In this document: positions 1 to 10,987 of the stretch, one piece after another
Layout: every line of letters starts with the position of its first letter
Position numbering within the stretch: the stretch's first letter is position 1
Assembly (NCBI GenBank): GCA_016617785.1
Contig: JADILM010000006.1
Location: 558,001 to 622,000 of the forward strand
Direction: 5' to 3'
Source: Sporobolomyces roseus
Lineage: Eukaryota; Basidiomycota; Microbotryomycetes; Sporidiobolales; Sporidiobolaceae
DNA length: 64,000 bases
Position numbers and translations under genes: made by a program
Notes under the pieces: generated by a model
What the model saw: the letters and a program-made list of their open reading frames with translations, nothing else
Database searches by the model: none
Told to the model about the DNA's origin: nothing

Positions 1-2802
1 AGCGAACTCCAGAGGCGAAGAGAGCAGGTGCGAGTGAAACGAGGGAGGGATGAAGGGAGGAGAGAAAAGAGTTGAGGGTTGTGAAGAACTCTTCTTCAGA
101 TTGAGCAGGAGTGATAGAAGCTGATCGAGGGGTTGAAGTAGCTTGTGTATGGATCGAGGAGGAGGCGGGAGCGGGAACGGGAATGACAGGCTGGATTCGA
201 GCTTGAGGTTGAGGGATGCTCGGTCGACGGAAAGTCTCCTGAGGAGGAGCAGCTCGGACATGAGGTTGAGGAGAGTGATAGGGTTGATCGGAAGCAGCGG
301 GAGAAAGATAGCTTTGTTGACTGAGGGAGAAAGATGGCATTGGCGACTCTCGAGAACGCTTCTTTTTCTTCTTCTTCGGCATCTCGTCGTTCTCTTTGCG
401 ACTCGGGCGAACGGCTCCCTCCTTGTTTGACAACTTGTGTTTCTTTTGCGGCTCCTCCTGTTGTTGACAGCGTTTCGTCAGCGATGACTATGCTAAGGTA
501 ACCGGCCATGAGATACAGAGAGAGTTGGATGCTCACCGTGTTCGTCGAAGATATTGGTCTCAGTCCAAGAGCTTCCCGCGCATCAGAGTTGCGGATTTGA
601 GGCAACCATTCCGGATCAGCGAGGCGCTCGGGAGCAGCACCATGATTGTGGATGAAGTTCGAATAAGACTGGACCGTCCAACGCTTCTCGATTCTCTCGA
701 TGGCGATCGAGAATTGGCAAAGTCCCGTGGGCGTATTTGCGAATCGACCGTGGTGACGAGAACACGAAACACGGTAAGATTCGGTTGAGGATGGTATGAG
801 ATTGACGTTGATCGCAAGCGTCTTCATGTGTTGCTGTACGCACAGCTTGTAGAGTACAACAGGCGAAGCGACCGTTTCGTTGACAGCGGGTAGTCCGGGA
901 ACAGTCTGTTGGAAATCCGAACGGATAAACAACGCAGATCTCGAGAACTCAGGGAGGAACACGGTACGCACAGTCTTCGCGCTTTGAACCATCATTGTCG
1001 AACCCCTACCATTCTTTGTGTTCCTCTTCTGAGTTCTACTAGTCCTCTCCTTTCGCTCTGAATCGGAAGATCCTCCTATGACGGTCTCGTCGTCCGAATC
1101 TTCTTCCGAGGTTTCCTTGTCCGATTGTTGATCCGAACGAGTGTCGGCGTGAGACCAATCATCGTCGGTTTCGTGAGCTGATTCGACATCGGAAGAGTTG
1201 AGCTGAACGCGTGTAGCATGAGGATGAGCAGGAAGTGGCTTTTTGACGACAGCTGGCGATTTCAGAGCTGATCCCAGAGAATCTATGTCAGTGACAAGGC
1301 ACTGTATAAAAGGGGTAAGGAGGTCGTGACAACGTACGTCTAGCTCTGGAATCGGCACGTCCTCTCATGTATTCTCGAATTCCTTCCTCTGCATCTGCCC
1401 ATTCGTTGAGTGTCTTGTACGTAGGTTGATCTTCCCAAGTAGGGTCGAGCAACCTGTGTAGTCGGTTCAACCAAGCTCTCGAGGTTCCTTGCGTTCCGGC
1501 CGAGAGAGACGCTTTGTAGGAAAGATAGAGAGCGATAAGAGGTGAACTGATCGGATAAGGGGGAATCTTGGCTAGTTCTGCGAACTGGAGGAATTTGGCG
1601 TGTTCGTAGCAGTAGACAGCCTTCGGTTGACCTTCTGGGATCGGAAGACTTTCAAGCTCGTCCTCCACTAATTTCTCGCTTGTTTGTTGTCGGGGAGCTG
1701 CTCACCACGAAGACAACTTCTTCAGTCAAGAAGATAGCTGCGTAGAGTATAATAAACTGAGAGCACGTACATGGTTGGAGTCGACGTTGGAGTGTAAAGA
1801 CTTCCTCTCGCCTGAAAACGATGTCGAGAACGGCTTTAGACGAAGTTGTGACGTCGAAACGAATCTCCGAAGACGTCGACGCTGCGTGGACAAGATCGAC
1901 TGAGTACCGAAGTAATGTCTGCAGGGAAAGGAGGGTAGCTTACGAATTCGCGCCGTTTGCTTGATCAAAGGTTCTTCCTCACTCTCGCTTTCGCTTTCGC
2001 TCTCGCTACTGCTGCTATCCCCGCCCATCACCGGTAAATTTTCTGATTTCTTCCTGCCCCCCTCTTCCTTTTTCGGTCCATGCGAGTGAGTCCACCTGGT
2101 CTTTCCCACGTCCAATTCCCAATCTCCTGCTTCGCGACGACGGACTCTGACGGAGAACCGACATGACCTGTTATAGCGCATTGTGCAGGCAGCGATTAGG
2201 TAATGAGCCTCTTGAGCATAACGGTTCGTGCGATATCCATAGCTTGATTCAAGTTTCGTTTGACATTGGTCGTAGAACTGATCTGCTGATTCGAAGAGGG
2301 TCGAAGTAGGAAAGAGGACAGTCTCGAAAGAAGTGACAAGATGTTTGTATGTGGGTTTTTCGGGGGTAGCGGCGACGTCTGAATCGGCTGACGAGAGAGA
2401 ATCATCCGACTATTTCGAGCGAAAAAAGCGAAACTCAGTCAGTTCAGCAGAGCTGCGCCAAACGAAAGGCAAGCGTATACTCACATCACCGGTATCCATA
2501 TCTGATCCACTGTCGCTATCTTCTGCTAGCTTGTTCAACCCGATTCGCAAGGTTTCTGCAGAAGTTGGCGGTCGAGGATTCGTCTGAGGAGGAAGCAGTC
2601 GTTCGGGCTATACCTCAGTCAACGTCAGCTCAGAATCTCTCCTAGTGAGCAAGAATGGACGTACAGTCTGTTCCTTCGTAGCCTCATTTGCTGGCTCTTG
2701 CCCATTCCCGCTCTGAGCGATTTTCGAATCTGAATTTCCCAAATCCGCTGTACCGGCCTGATTCACTATACTCGAGACCTTGATCCTCTCTATTGTCTCC
2801 AT
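1..2802 (-). CDS. Gene A: FAR1-like double zinc-finger protein with recombinase-like module (3' end cut off)
   Basis: Not a named family. Exons 2665-2802, 2485-2607, 1944-2409, 1771-1899, 1338-1667, 537-1282 and 1-457 join in frame (the first six sum to 644 codons); the gene runs off the left edge. Two finger modules fit the FAR1/WRKY-GCM1 pattern (C..C, a Trp, then HxH). The first is at residues 128-199 with C162, C170, W184, H195 and H197. The second is at about 545-610 with C569, C584, W597 and an H607-N-H609 end. Between them, residues 287-396 resemble the middle module of gene B. The last exon opens with a lysine-rich stretch and reaches a block (EEFFTTLNSFLSSLHPSL) matching the C-terminal module of genes B and C. 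No transposase catalytic domain is seen. A DNA-binding regulator derived from mobile elements is an inference. The start is the first ATG in frame; an upstream exon is possible. Confidence 0.72.
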
Positions 2803-3354
2803 CTCCGTTTGAGGTCCCAAGCGAGGTGTATCGAGTTGTGAGGGAAAAGTTGAGAGAAAGAGGGGAAGCGAGGTTCTAGTCGAGGGGAGAAGCGATCGCC
2901 AAGGTTGGACTTGCAGGACGCTAATGAGACTGTAGAGAAGCCTCCGAGACGTGCTCGCACTCGTACTGTTGCTTTGTGATGGTGAAATCAGCTAGAGCAA
3001 AAAAAGATGTTGATCAAAAGTTGCTCACTCGGTAAGTGCCCAGTGGAAGCTAGTTCTTATCTTCCAGTGATTTTGAGTACTTGAGTGTCCCCTCGGCGAT
3101 GTTCGAGTCGAATGTATGCTGTCAAGAGACAGACAAGGAGAGCGGGTTTTCGAATTCGTCTGTTGCTTTCCTACCATTCACTTGATTCCTCAAACATCGC
3201 GTTGACGCTTCTCTGAGGCTCTCCAGTACTCTACTGGTGCTCTGGTGTCGTTCTATGACGGAGAATGTCCTTGAAAAACCCGCTTCGCACGATTCTTTCG
3301 CTCTTCTCTCAGATTACTTGCTCTGTCTGCTCCGACAAGCATCGAGCTCTCTCG
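2803..3354. other. Upstream region of gene A, no gene recognised
   Basis: About 550 bp of mixed sequence with stops in all frames, presumably promoter and 5' UTR of gene A. No RNA gene or repeat was recognised. Confidence 0.4.
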
Positions 3355-3723
3355 TCAGCCTGCCAGTGAGCTTCTCACTGAGCTCGCGAGGCCCCTGAGC
3401 CTTACTCGATGGCCGAGTGGCAGTGATCGTTCCGTCGTGATCGACGAAGTTCTGCTCGTCTGCTCAGAATCGTTCGTTCTCTCGCTTCTCGCCTGGCCTT
3501 CTCGATCAGGATGTCTGCTACGGTCCGCTTCATAGATCGCTTTAGCTCGTCTCGCTTCGGCTGTGCCGACTAGCTGGTGACGGCCAGAGTAAGGGAGGTT
3601 TCGCAAAAGTTCCGTTTCGAATCCGTGCCAATCGCCTGAGTCCTTCGCTCCCAAATCGCTAGTCGACAACTCCAGCGTCGGCAGGAGATCAAAGCAGTCG
3701 TTCACTCTGGAACTGGAAGGCAT
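3355..3723 (-). CDS. Possible small hypothetical protein (122 aa)
   Basis: A single open frame from ATG at 3723 to TGA. The product is hydrophilic, with an acidic/hydrophobic N-terminal half and a Ser/Thr/Arg-rich C-terminal half. No signal peptide, membrane segment or known motif was seen. Composition resembles real proteins of the window, but the length is within the range of chance frames in this moderately GC-rich DNA and no intron supports it. It could also be upstream DNA of gene A or of the divergent zinc-finger gene. Function unknown. Confidence 0.3.
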   Translation of the reverse strand: MPSSSRVNDCFDLLPTLELSTSDLGAKDSGDWHGFETELLRNLPYSGRHQLVGTAEARRAKAIYEADRSRHPDREGQARSERTNDSEQTSRTSSITTERSLPLGHRVRLRGLASSVRSSLAG

Positions 3724-4255
3724 AGCGAGCAAGTGATTTCGAGGGTCGCCTCGATTGAATACAAATACATTTTCGCGAATACGCAAAGTCAAAAATGCGC
3801 AAACCGCAAACTTTCTACCTCGCTTGTTTGCATATCAAGCTTGATCAAGAAAGACTTGAACGAAGAGCGAGAAATTCGAAGGGAGAGAGAGCTATTTCGC
3901 CCACTCTTTGACCTCTCACCTCTCACCCGCCCAACACTGCGAATCGATACCAGCAGTACACTCAGCTAGCTCGCAAGGCTCCCAACACGCCAGAGAGCCT
4001 GTATTAACAGCTCGCGCAGCTCTTCCTCCCGGAGTGACTTGATCTCGGTTGATCCTCCACTCCCACTCCCGAACAAGGTGAGCGTTCGCCTTGACATCGG
4101 GTAGAGCTTGTATACTAACTAAATGTGCTCGATTTGGTAGGTCCAGCTACTCGATAAGCTGCTGAAGAGTCGAATCTGCTGTCAGGCAATTTCTCTCTCT
4201 CTCCGTTCTCCTTGATGGCCTCGCTGACCGAGTTACTGGTTTAGGTAGACACGAT
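3724..4255. other. Upstream region of the C2H2 gene, with a possible 5' UTR intron
   Basis: No coding sequence recognised. A donor-like GTGAGCG near 4079 and acceptor-like TAG sites between 4138 and 4245 could mark an intron in the 5' leader of the zinc-finger gene that starts at 4256. Confidence 0.35.
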
Positions 4256-6597
4256 ATGACTTCAATAGCTAGTTCTCTCGCCCCTCCAGGCTCTTCTGCT
4301 CTTACTTTCGAAAAGTTTCCTGAAGCACCACCTCAACCCGATTCGATTTCAACACAAGGTTCCGCCGCTATCGAGAACTCAGTTAATCAGCCAGTAGTTG
4401 ATGGAGATCTAGAAATGGGAGAGGTAGTGGAGAACAAGCAAGAAGAGAAGGGAAACGGAATTGAGGAGGAGAAAGAAACGGTTGAGCAAGTTCAGGAGTT
4501 ACCAGGATTCGGCGACAAGGATCAAGATGACGACGCAGGATCTTTGCAAGATGCTGAGGGTGAAGATGATGATACTTTCATGACCGAAGGATCGGGGGTA
4601 GGTGGAGGAGGAGAGGGAACCTCTGCGTCTCCCGAAACTCGACGAGGTCCTTCGCGTCCAAGTTCGTCCAATACTCCTTCTGCTCTCTCTATTCCATAAT
4701 ACTGATACTCTCTCCTCTTTTCCAGGTCGTCCACCACAGACCACTCAAATCGAATTGTCGGATGAAACGGAATTGGGAAAGATTGAGAAACCGAAACGAC
4801 GTCGCTCGACCTCTGTCAAGAAGCAAGGAGAGGATGAAGACGACGACTTTGATCCTACCGGAGATGATACCAAGGAGGCAGAAGCTTCTTCACAGGAAGA
4901 ACCGAGTGACTACGATGAAGCTGAATCTGCTCGACCCAAGAAGAAACCGAAACCAAAAGTAGAAAAGCCACAGGGTCGTTGGGGTGAGTAAATTCTTTTC
5001 TGATCGAGCAAACTCTTTTCTGACTTGAACCTGTTCTCGAGAACAGGTCGTCCCCCTGGTCCTGATGCAGTACCTCTAGTCAAGGCAGAGAATCCTCGAG
5101 ATCCAGCAAAAGTTTGGGAATGTATCATTGGCGAGTGCAAGAAAGCTTTTGTTCGCAAGAACGATCTTCAGCGACACATCAAGAGTCACAACGATACTCG
5201 GTAAGTCTATGCTCACTCGACGACTCTTCGCTCGCTAGCTGAATTTCGGCAATGGTTCGAAAAATAGTGAATTCCAATGCTCGTTCGAGAATTGCAACAA
5301 AGCTTTCCTCCAACGTTCAGCCCTGCACGTTCACGAGCGCGTACAGTGAGCTATTCATTCCTTCTCGACATGATGTCAATTTCAGATTCGACTCGACTGT
5401 TCCTCCGCCAGATCTAGCCTGAACTGACGGTTTTTTGCTCGTGTACAGCACTGGAGAGCAACCTTACGCCTGCGAGACTTGCGAAAGGAGGTTCGCAGAT
5501 ACGAGTTCTCTCGCTCGTCACCGTCGAATTCAGTCAGTCAAGCTTCTCGTCTCCTTTGCGCCGCTCTCGCAATTCTGACGTTTTCACTCTCGTGTGCAGC
5601 ACCGGTGTCCGCCCTTACAAGTGCGAGGCTCCTGATTGTGGTCGAGAGTGAGTTTGTCCTTTTCTCTTTGAACCGCTCGCAACTAACTATTTCGAGCTTT
5701 CGAGCAATTAGCTTCTGTCGCAAGATCACCTTGCAGAACCACATCAGCACTCAACATCCTCCTGATGGTGTCCCTCCACCTCGTAAGAAGCGAGCAAAGA
5801 AGAGTGACAGCGTCGAGGCTACGGCGGAAGGAAGTGAAGCACCGGTCAAAGCCAAAAGACCTCGCAAGAAGAAGGAAGTGAACCAAGAACCTGTCGACCC
5901 GTCGCTAGAATTGGTCCCAGCTCCTCCAGCTCCGAAACCGAAACGAGTCAGGAAACCGAAAGCACCAAAGGAAGACGCTTCCCCTCCTCCTCCTTCATCG
6001 ACTCCCGCTGTTCCGACAAGGACGGTACCACAACGAGCTAGAGCTCCTCCTCCACGATATGCCGACTCTCCACCTCCTTCATCTCACGCATCCTCTTTCG
6101 CTCAGCTTTCTTCAGCACCTCCCTCCGAACCTCAACAAGCTCCGATCGCATGGTCACTTCCCCTTCCTCGTTCATTCAAACGCGTGCAACCCGATGTACC
6201 CTCTCCCGCTTCTCCTCATCGTCCATCGACTCCAATTGTCGAGAACCGTCAATCTCTCTATCACTTGCCTGAATCAGTTCAACCTGTCGATACTGGACTC
6301 AATCAACAAGTCGAGGAGGAACTTGAACAGCTCTATCAGTTTGCCTGTGCTGAAGAGTCTGCGGAAGAGCCATCGAATCTACGCTGTGGTAGCGTTCCCC
6401 CTTCCTCGATTCCGCACCAACCAATCTCAGTTCGCTCAACGTTGTCGGAACCTCCTCAAAGTCCTCGTCCCTTCTTCGCCTCTCTCGACAAACCTGCTCA
6501 AGCTCACAATGGCCCCGTAGTGAACGGTGACGCGTCTACGTCGGCAATCAATGGAGCTCTTGAGGAGGAGGAGGATGAGGAGGATCTCTACGCTTGA
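4256..6597 (+). CDS. C2H2 zinc-finger transcription factor with AT-hook-like motifs
   Basis: Seven exons (4256-4646, 4726-4983, 5047-5200, 5268-5345, 5449-5532, 5600-5647, 5712-6597) give 632 residues. An acidic N-terminal third is followed by two AT-hook-like cores, RRGRPP (129-134, built across the first splice junction) and WGRPPG (about 216-221). Four tandem TFIIIA-type C2H2 fingers follow from C242 to about 350, with classic TGE(Q/R)P linkers between the later ones. The introns fall in or beside the fingers. A Lys/Arg-rich stretch (nuclear localisation likely) and a long Pro/Ser-rich tail ending in an acidic patch complete the protein. Nuclear sequence-specific DNA binding is well supported by the family. 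Targets are unknown, and I do not recognise a specific orthologue; the finger array is reminiscent of TFIIIA-like factors. Confidence 0.9.
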
Positions 6598-6871
6598 ATT
6601 CGAAACGCAACTCCTCGAACTTCCTACTTTACCTGAACAAAATGTACAACACTTTCTCTCATTCGTGCTCGATTTGCAAGTCTTCTCTATACCCACACCG
6701 TTCCCTCTATTCCCTTTCTACATGTAGTTATCCGGATCTTTACCTTTTACTCTTTCTCTCGGAATGCTATCAATCGCTCAATTGTAGGACCTACTATCTG
6801 CGCGAGAACGAAAAGCGAAAGATAGATTCAAATAGCAACGACAACAAAGAACAGATGAACGGAATCTCAAG

Positions 6872-9123
6872 TCAAGCCCAATCTGTTTCCCTCGCATTCT
6901 CGATAGCACTCTCGAGGGTTTCCAGATGTTCCTCCTTCACCTCCACACCTGCCCTCTGACATGCGAGTACGACCATTCTGATCCTCGTATCGACCTCGAA
7001 CGCTGCGAATAAGCTGAGAACTTCGAAAGTGTCGAGACCTGACGAGTGAAGCGGTTCTGCGAGGAAGGTGAGGGAAGAGTTGAGAGACGATAGGAAGGAA
7101 CAGAGTGAATCGATAGAGAGAGGTACGGGAGGATCGACAACAGGGGAGGAAAGAGCGCTTTGAGCGAGAAGGGAAACTCTCGAGGGACGGGGTTTAGGTC
7201 GTGGCGGAGGCTGAGGGGAAAGGTGGAGAGCGGAAGATGTGGAAGGAGCGGTAGAAGGATCTGGTTGTTCAGGTTGAGGTGCTTCGAGCGAAGGTTTCGA
7301 GTCGAGATTGGTCGGATTCGATGTTTCGATGAGGGGCGAAGCTAGTTTCTCCGGCTCAGGCTGCTCGACCGGGAGCTCGGACGATGACGCTGGAGGATCG
7401 GGTACGATGGGAGGAGGTGGAGGTGATTCGACCTTGGGTGATTTCGAGGAGGATTCTGGTTGATCTTGAGCAGGGGAAGGATCCCGCTGATCAAGCGAGG
7501 AGAGTCGAGGTCTCTTTGTCGAGGGGTCCTGGAGAGCAGGGGAGGGAGAAGCGGTGGCTGGCCGTTTAGGTTGAGACTCGTCTCTAGCTTGTCTCTGCTC
7601 CGCATCCGATTCTTTCTCCAATTTGAGTCGTAGCCATTCCTCGAAGTAATGTCGAGCTTGGCGATAGCGTACAGCGTCGCCTGCCGTCCAAGGGGGATGC
7701 TGGTGAAGTACTCCTACGTACCGCGACAGTGATCTTGCGTCCGAAGTCGAAATCTGTTCGGAGTGGAAAAGGCCTTGAAGGTGGAGGTAATGATCACAGT
7801 GAGCTTCTGTAAATCCGTGTAGTCCGGGATGAGCGCTGGGAAAGGTGTAATCAGCTTGTTGTTGTTGCTGGACGAGCTCCGCAAGGGAGCGATCTGCGAG
7901 GCTCGATCTGTGAGCTCGTTGTCCCGTAGTCGAATAGAAGATCGGGCTCACCCTCACTCGTTCCACCCTTCAGATACTCTTCCAAAGCTGCGGTAGAACC
8001 TGGATATTGCTGTAATTCGGAAAGCGCTTTGTTCGAAGGGTCGCAAGAGTAAAGGGATGTTGTTGGGTCTAGGAGCGATTTCAGTTGTTGAAGATCTTTC
8101 CTCTTGGTTGCTTCCGAGGCGTTGTTTTTCCGAGCTCTAGTACCGTAGAAGAGAGCTAAAACGGCACCCGCCGGCGGGAACATCGGAATGTTGTAGTCGA
8201 GGCAGAAAGATTCGTAGCGTTTTAAGCAACCTGCGGCATGGCTTTTCCCGGTACTTTTTAGGCGGCGATGTCGACTGATTCTCTCCAAGATCTTGCGGCG
8301 AGCTAGAAGTCCAAGCTTTTCGTCTAGAATACCGATGTCAGTTCCAGGTTTTTTAAGGAATGTGACGACGAGATAGAAGCATACCTTCGCCAGCCTTCCG
8401 CTGCAGCGCAAACACCGTCTCGCGCGATCGCATCAGCTCGGACAGCTGAGGAAGCCTGGGCTGGGCAGTCCAATTGTACCGTGAGATTGATCCAGATTTC
8501 GGCACTTCCTCCCCTATCACTCATGCAGTGTCAGGAAATAGAGCGATTGTAAGATGGGTTGATGACTCACTCCAAAGACGCATAATATTCTCCTTCTCGT
8601 CATCCGTGATCGGACCATTAAAAATCGAAGCGACAGGTTGACTGGCTTTCTCTGCGTCATCCAGTTGATCCACCTCCTGTTCCTCTTCCTTTGGTCTGTC
8701 CCGAGTCCGAGAACACGACTGGACAGCAAGTTCTTCGTCGCTCGAGTCATCGATCACGATAACAGTGGATTTCGATGTTGATGCCTATATGATTGCGATA
8801 TCGTCAGTGACGACTCAGACGCTCTTCTCGTGTCAATCAGAGGGCACTGGATTTACCTGTGGCTGCGAAGATGTAGTTGCTGTGCTTGTTTGGGCGACTT
8901 TGCGGAATTTGGTCAGGAGAGACGTCTACAGCGAAACGCATCAGTCTCACGCACGCTCTCTTTGGCGTCCATGCATATTCAAACTCACCTCGACCTCGCC
9001 TGAGGAGCTCTCGCTGTCTGATCTTGAGCCCTCCACCGCTTTCCCCTTTCCTTTCAATCGAGCATCTTTCTCTTCCCTCACCGCTCGAGTGGAAGATGAG
9101 ACGGGCTTGAGAGGGGCCGACAT
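6872..9123 (-). CDS. Gene B: recombinase-N-terminal-like protein with SUMO-interacting motif
   Basis: Six exons (8989-9123, 8857-8925, 8571-8784, 8385-8513, 7952-8323, 6872-7893) give 646 residues with clean splice sites. Residues 76-86 read VIVIDDSSDEE, a textbook SUMO-interacting motif with an acidic flank. Residues about 145-300 are helical (RYxxFCxxxxIPxFPP...LALFY) and resemble the SAM-like core-binding domain of tyrosine recombinases, but no catalytic R-H-R-Y domain follows. A conserved block (FPSAHPGLHGFTEAH...YVGVL), a basic KRPRLSS nuclear signal, a long Pro/Ser-rich stretch and a C-terminal module (about 545-646) are shared with gene C. The middle module is shared with gene A. A nuclear, SUMO-linked role is inference. 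No name can be assigned. Confidence 0.75.
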
Positions 9124-9603
9124 ACTCCGAGATCGAGTGCTGCTGTATACCGAAGCTCCTAGTGTTGAAGATAGAGATGAATCGGAGTTGAGAGATGAAG
9201 GAGACGAGTGTGAATTTATTGGCGGTCGAGCGCTGATTTAGCGGTGGCCTAGGTGTTTTATGGTTGAGTATTCTCTGACTAGGCGCTCGGACGGGGACCA
9301 GAAGTGACAGATTGAGGTGAGGGAGGGAAAGAGTCGAAAGTCGCGACACTTTCGCAAGTTTGGAACGTACTTTCATCGCCAAACCACGAGAGTCAGCTGT
9401 ACTTTCTCGAAATCGCCGGGAAACGCTGCAAGGTGCGGTGACCTTAGGCCAGCGCATCGAACGAAGTTTCGCAAGCCATGCAGTCCTTGCACTTCTCGCG
9501 CAATACCCTTCGAACCCAGCTCCTACTGACCATGGTGTATGGAGCAGCAACATCATTTCGATTCACTAAGGATCACCCTACGAAATCGTTCCGGAACTTC
9601 TTT
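9124..9603. other. Upstream region of gene B / downstream of gene C
   Basis: 480 bp between two tandem minus-strand paralogues. It holds the TTTCGCAAGTTT element described separately and further TTTCGCAAG-like words near 9460. No gene recognised. Confidence 0.4.
9350..9361. promoter_or_regulatory. TTTCGCAAGTTT element upstream of gene B
   Basis: An exact 12-bp word 227 bp upstream of the gene B start codon. The same word lies 272 bp upstream of the paralogous gene C. Shared promoter element is inference; the alternative is residual homology from the gene duplication. Confidence 0.35.
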
Positions 9604-10987
9604 TCAATTCCAATCCATCTCTCTCGCTCGTTCGATGGCCGCTTCGAGCGCCTCGAGATGCTCCTCCTTGATCTCCACATCCTTCGCCTGACAAGCCATC
9701 ACGACCATTTGAATCCTCGTACTAATCTCGAAAGCGACGAATTGACTGAGGATCTCGACTGAATGGACGCCTGATGAATGGAGTGGTTCGGCAAGAGAAG
9801 TGAGGGAAGGGTCGAGAGATGCGAGGAAACAGCGAAGGGAATCGAGGGAGAGAGGAATCTGGGTAGCGGTTTCGTGAGTGGAGAGAAGAGTTTGAGCGAG
9901 AAGAGAGACTCGCGAAGAGCGGGAGGGGTTCGGTTTGGAGGCGGAATCAGGGTCGAGAGTGGTGCTATCAAGAGCAGGAGTCGAGGGAGACTTCAGATCG
10001 CGCTGCGAGGGTTCGAGAGAGGGTTCGAGAGAGGGTTCGAGAGAGGGTTCGAGAGAGGGTTCAGAGGACTCGTTGAGGGTGATGGCATTCGATTTGGATT
10101 CGCTGATGGGAGATACGACTGGATCTTGAGGCTGCTGGGAAAGTCGAGCAAACTCGGAGGGGGAGAACAGTAATCCCGTCGGTTCCGGAGAGACGGCCGT
10201 CGATTGAAGTGGAGGATCAGCTGCAGTCGAAAGCAAGCGGTTTTTGAATTCGTCTTTCGATTTCGAAGGGCTCTGTCGAGCTTGATCGGCAGGAACTGAT
10301 GTAGAACCTTGTCGAGGGATCGAGGAGAGTCGAAGTCGTTTGCGAGGAGGATCTTCGACGGGAGGAATGGTAGATGTCGAAGATCGAGGTCGAGGTCGAA
10401 ATCTCTCTCCCGAAGGACGTGCTTGCCGAGACGACACTCCCGTTGACACTCCCGTTGTTGGCGTTCCTCCTCTTCCTACTTCTCCTACGATGGAGACAGT
10501 GTGGCAAGAAGGACGATTGGCATTGTTGAGAACGCCAACGTATTGGTGCAGAGTTTCGATATCTTTGGACGTGGCTTTCCCGACGAACACCGAGCGTTGC
10601 AGATCGTGATAATGATGGTAATGAGCTGGTGAGAATCCTGCGTGACCAATCGCAGCGGGAGGAAAGGGATTCATCCATTGAGTATGACTGTTTCGAGCGA
10701 GGCGAGGAGGAGGATGAGCGGGAGACGGCTGATACACGGATGAGGACGCGTAGTTGGTATCGCGTTGAGCTGTGGAGGAGTCGTCTGGCTGACCGAGAGC
10801 GGTGCGAACGATCGAATTCGCTTGAACGAGGAGAGCCTATGCAACAAAACGATTCATCTCAACAGAGCGCCATCACGATTGGAGAGCTCGGCTGACGTAC
10901 ACTGCAGCTATCGTCTAGTGCGCGAGCGGCCTCGTCAGACTTCGTCTTCCCTCCAAGTTTGCTCCTCATCTTTCTCGAATCTGCCAT
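9604..10987 (-). CDS. Gene C: short paralogue of gene B
   Basis: Two exons (10901-10987 and 9604-10836, phase 0 junction) give 439 residues. Shared with gene B are the block PFPPAAIGHAGFSPAHYHHY...YVGVL, the basic motif RKRLRLSS, and the C-terminal module of about 100 residues (SRVSLLAQ...LAEPLHSSG...EEHLEALEAAIERAREMDW). The SUMO-interacting motif and recombinase-like middle module of gene B are absent, and the N-terminus is a different, Lys/Asp-rich sequence. A four-fold SLEP repeat lies in the Pro/Ser-rich linker. The gene is in tandem with B on the same strand, 480 bp from its start, so local duplication followed by loss or replacement of the N-terminal half is likely. Function unknown. 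Confidence 0.72.
10011..10058. repeat. Four exact 12-bp tandem repeats in gene C
   Basis: The unit gttcgagagagg is repeated four times without change on the plus strand and encodes SLEP repeats in gene C (minus strand). The perfect identity suggests recent expansion. Confidence 0.85.

Noticed and set aside
8765..9241. Plus-strand open frame of 158 codons opposite gene B exons
   Set aside because: It overlaps three spliced exons of gene B, whose joins are exact and include a recognisable SUMO-interacting motif; the plus frame has no motif.
8837..9556. Minus-strand 239-codon frame
   Set aside because: It runs through two introns of gene B in the wrong frame and reads promoter DNA; the composition is not protein-like.
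9961..10063. Short tandem repeats considered as a CRISPR-like array
   Set aside because: There are no spacers; the 12-bp units are contiguous and in frame within gene C, and the genome is eukaryotic.
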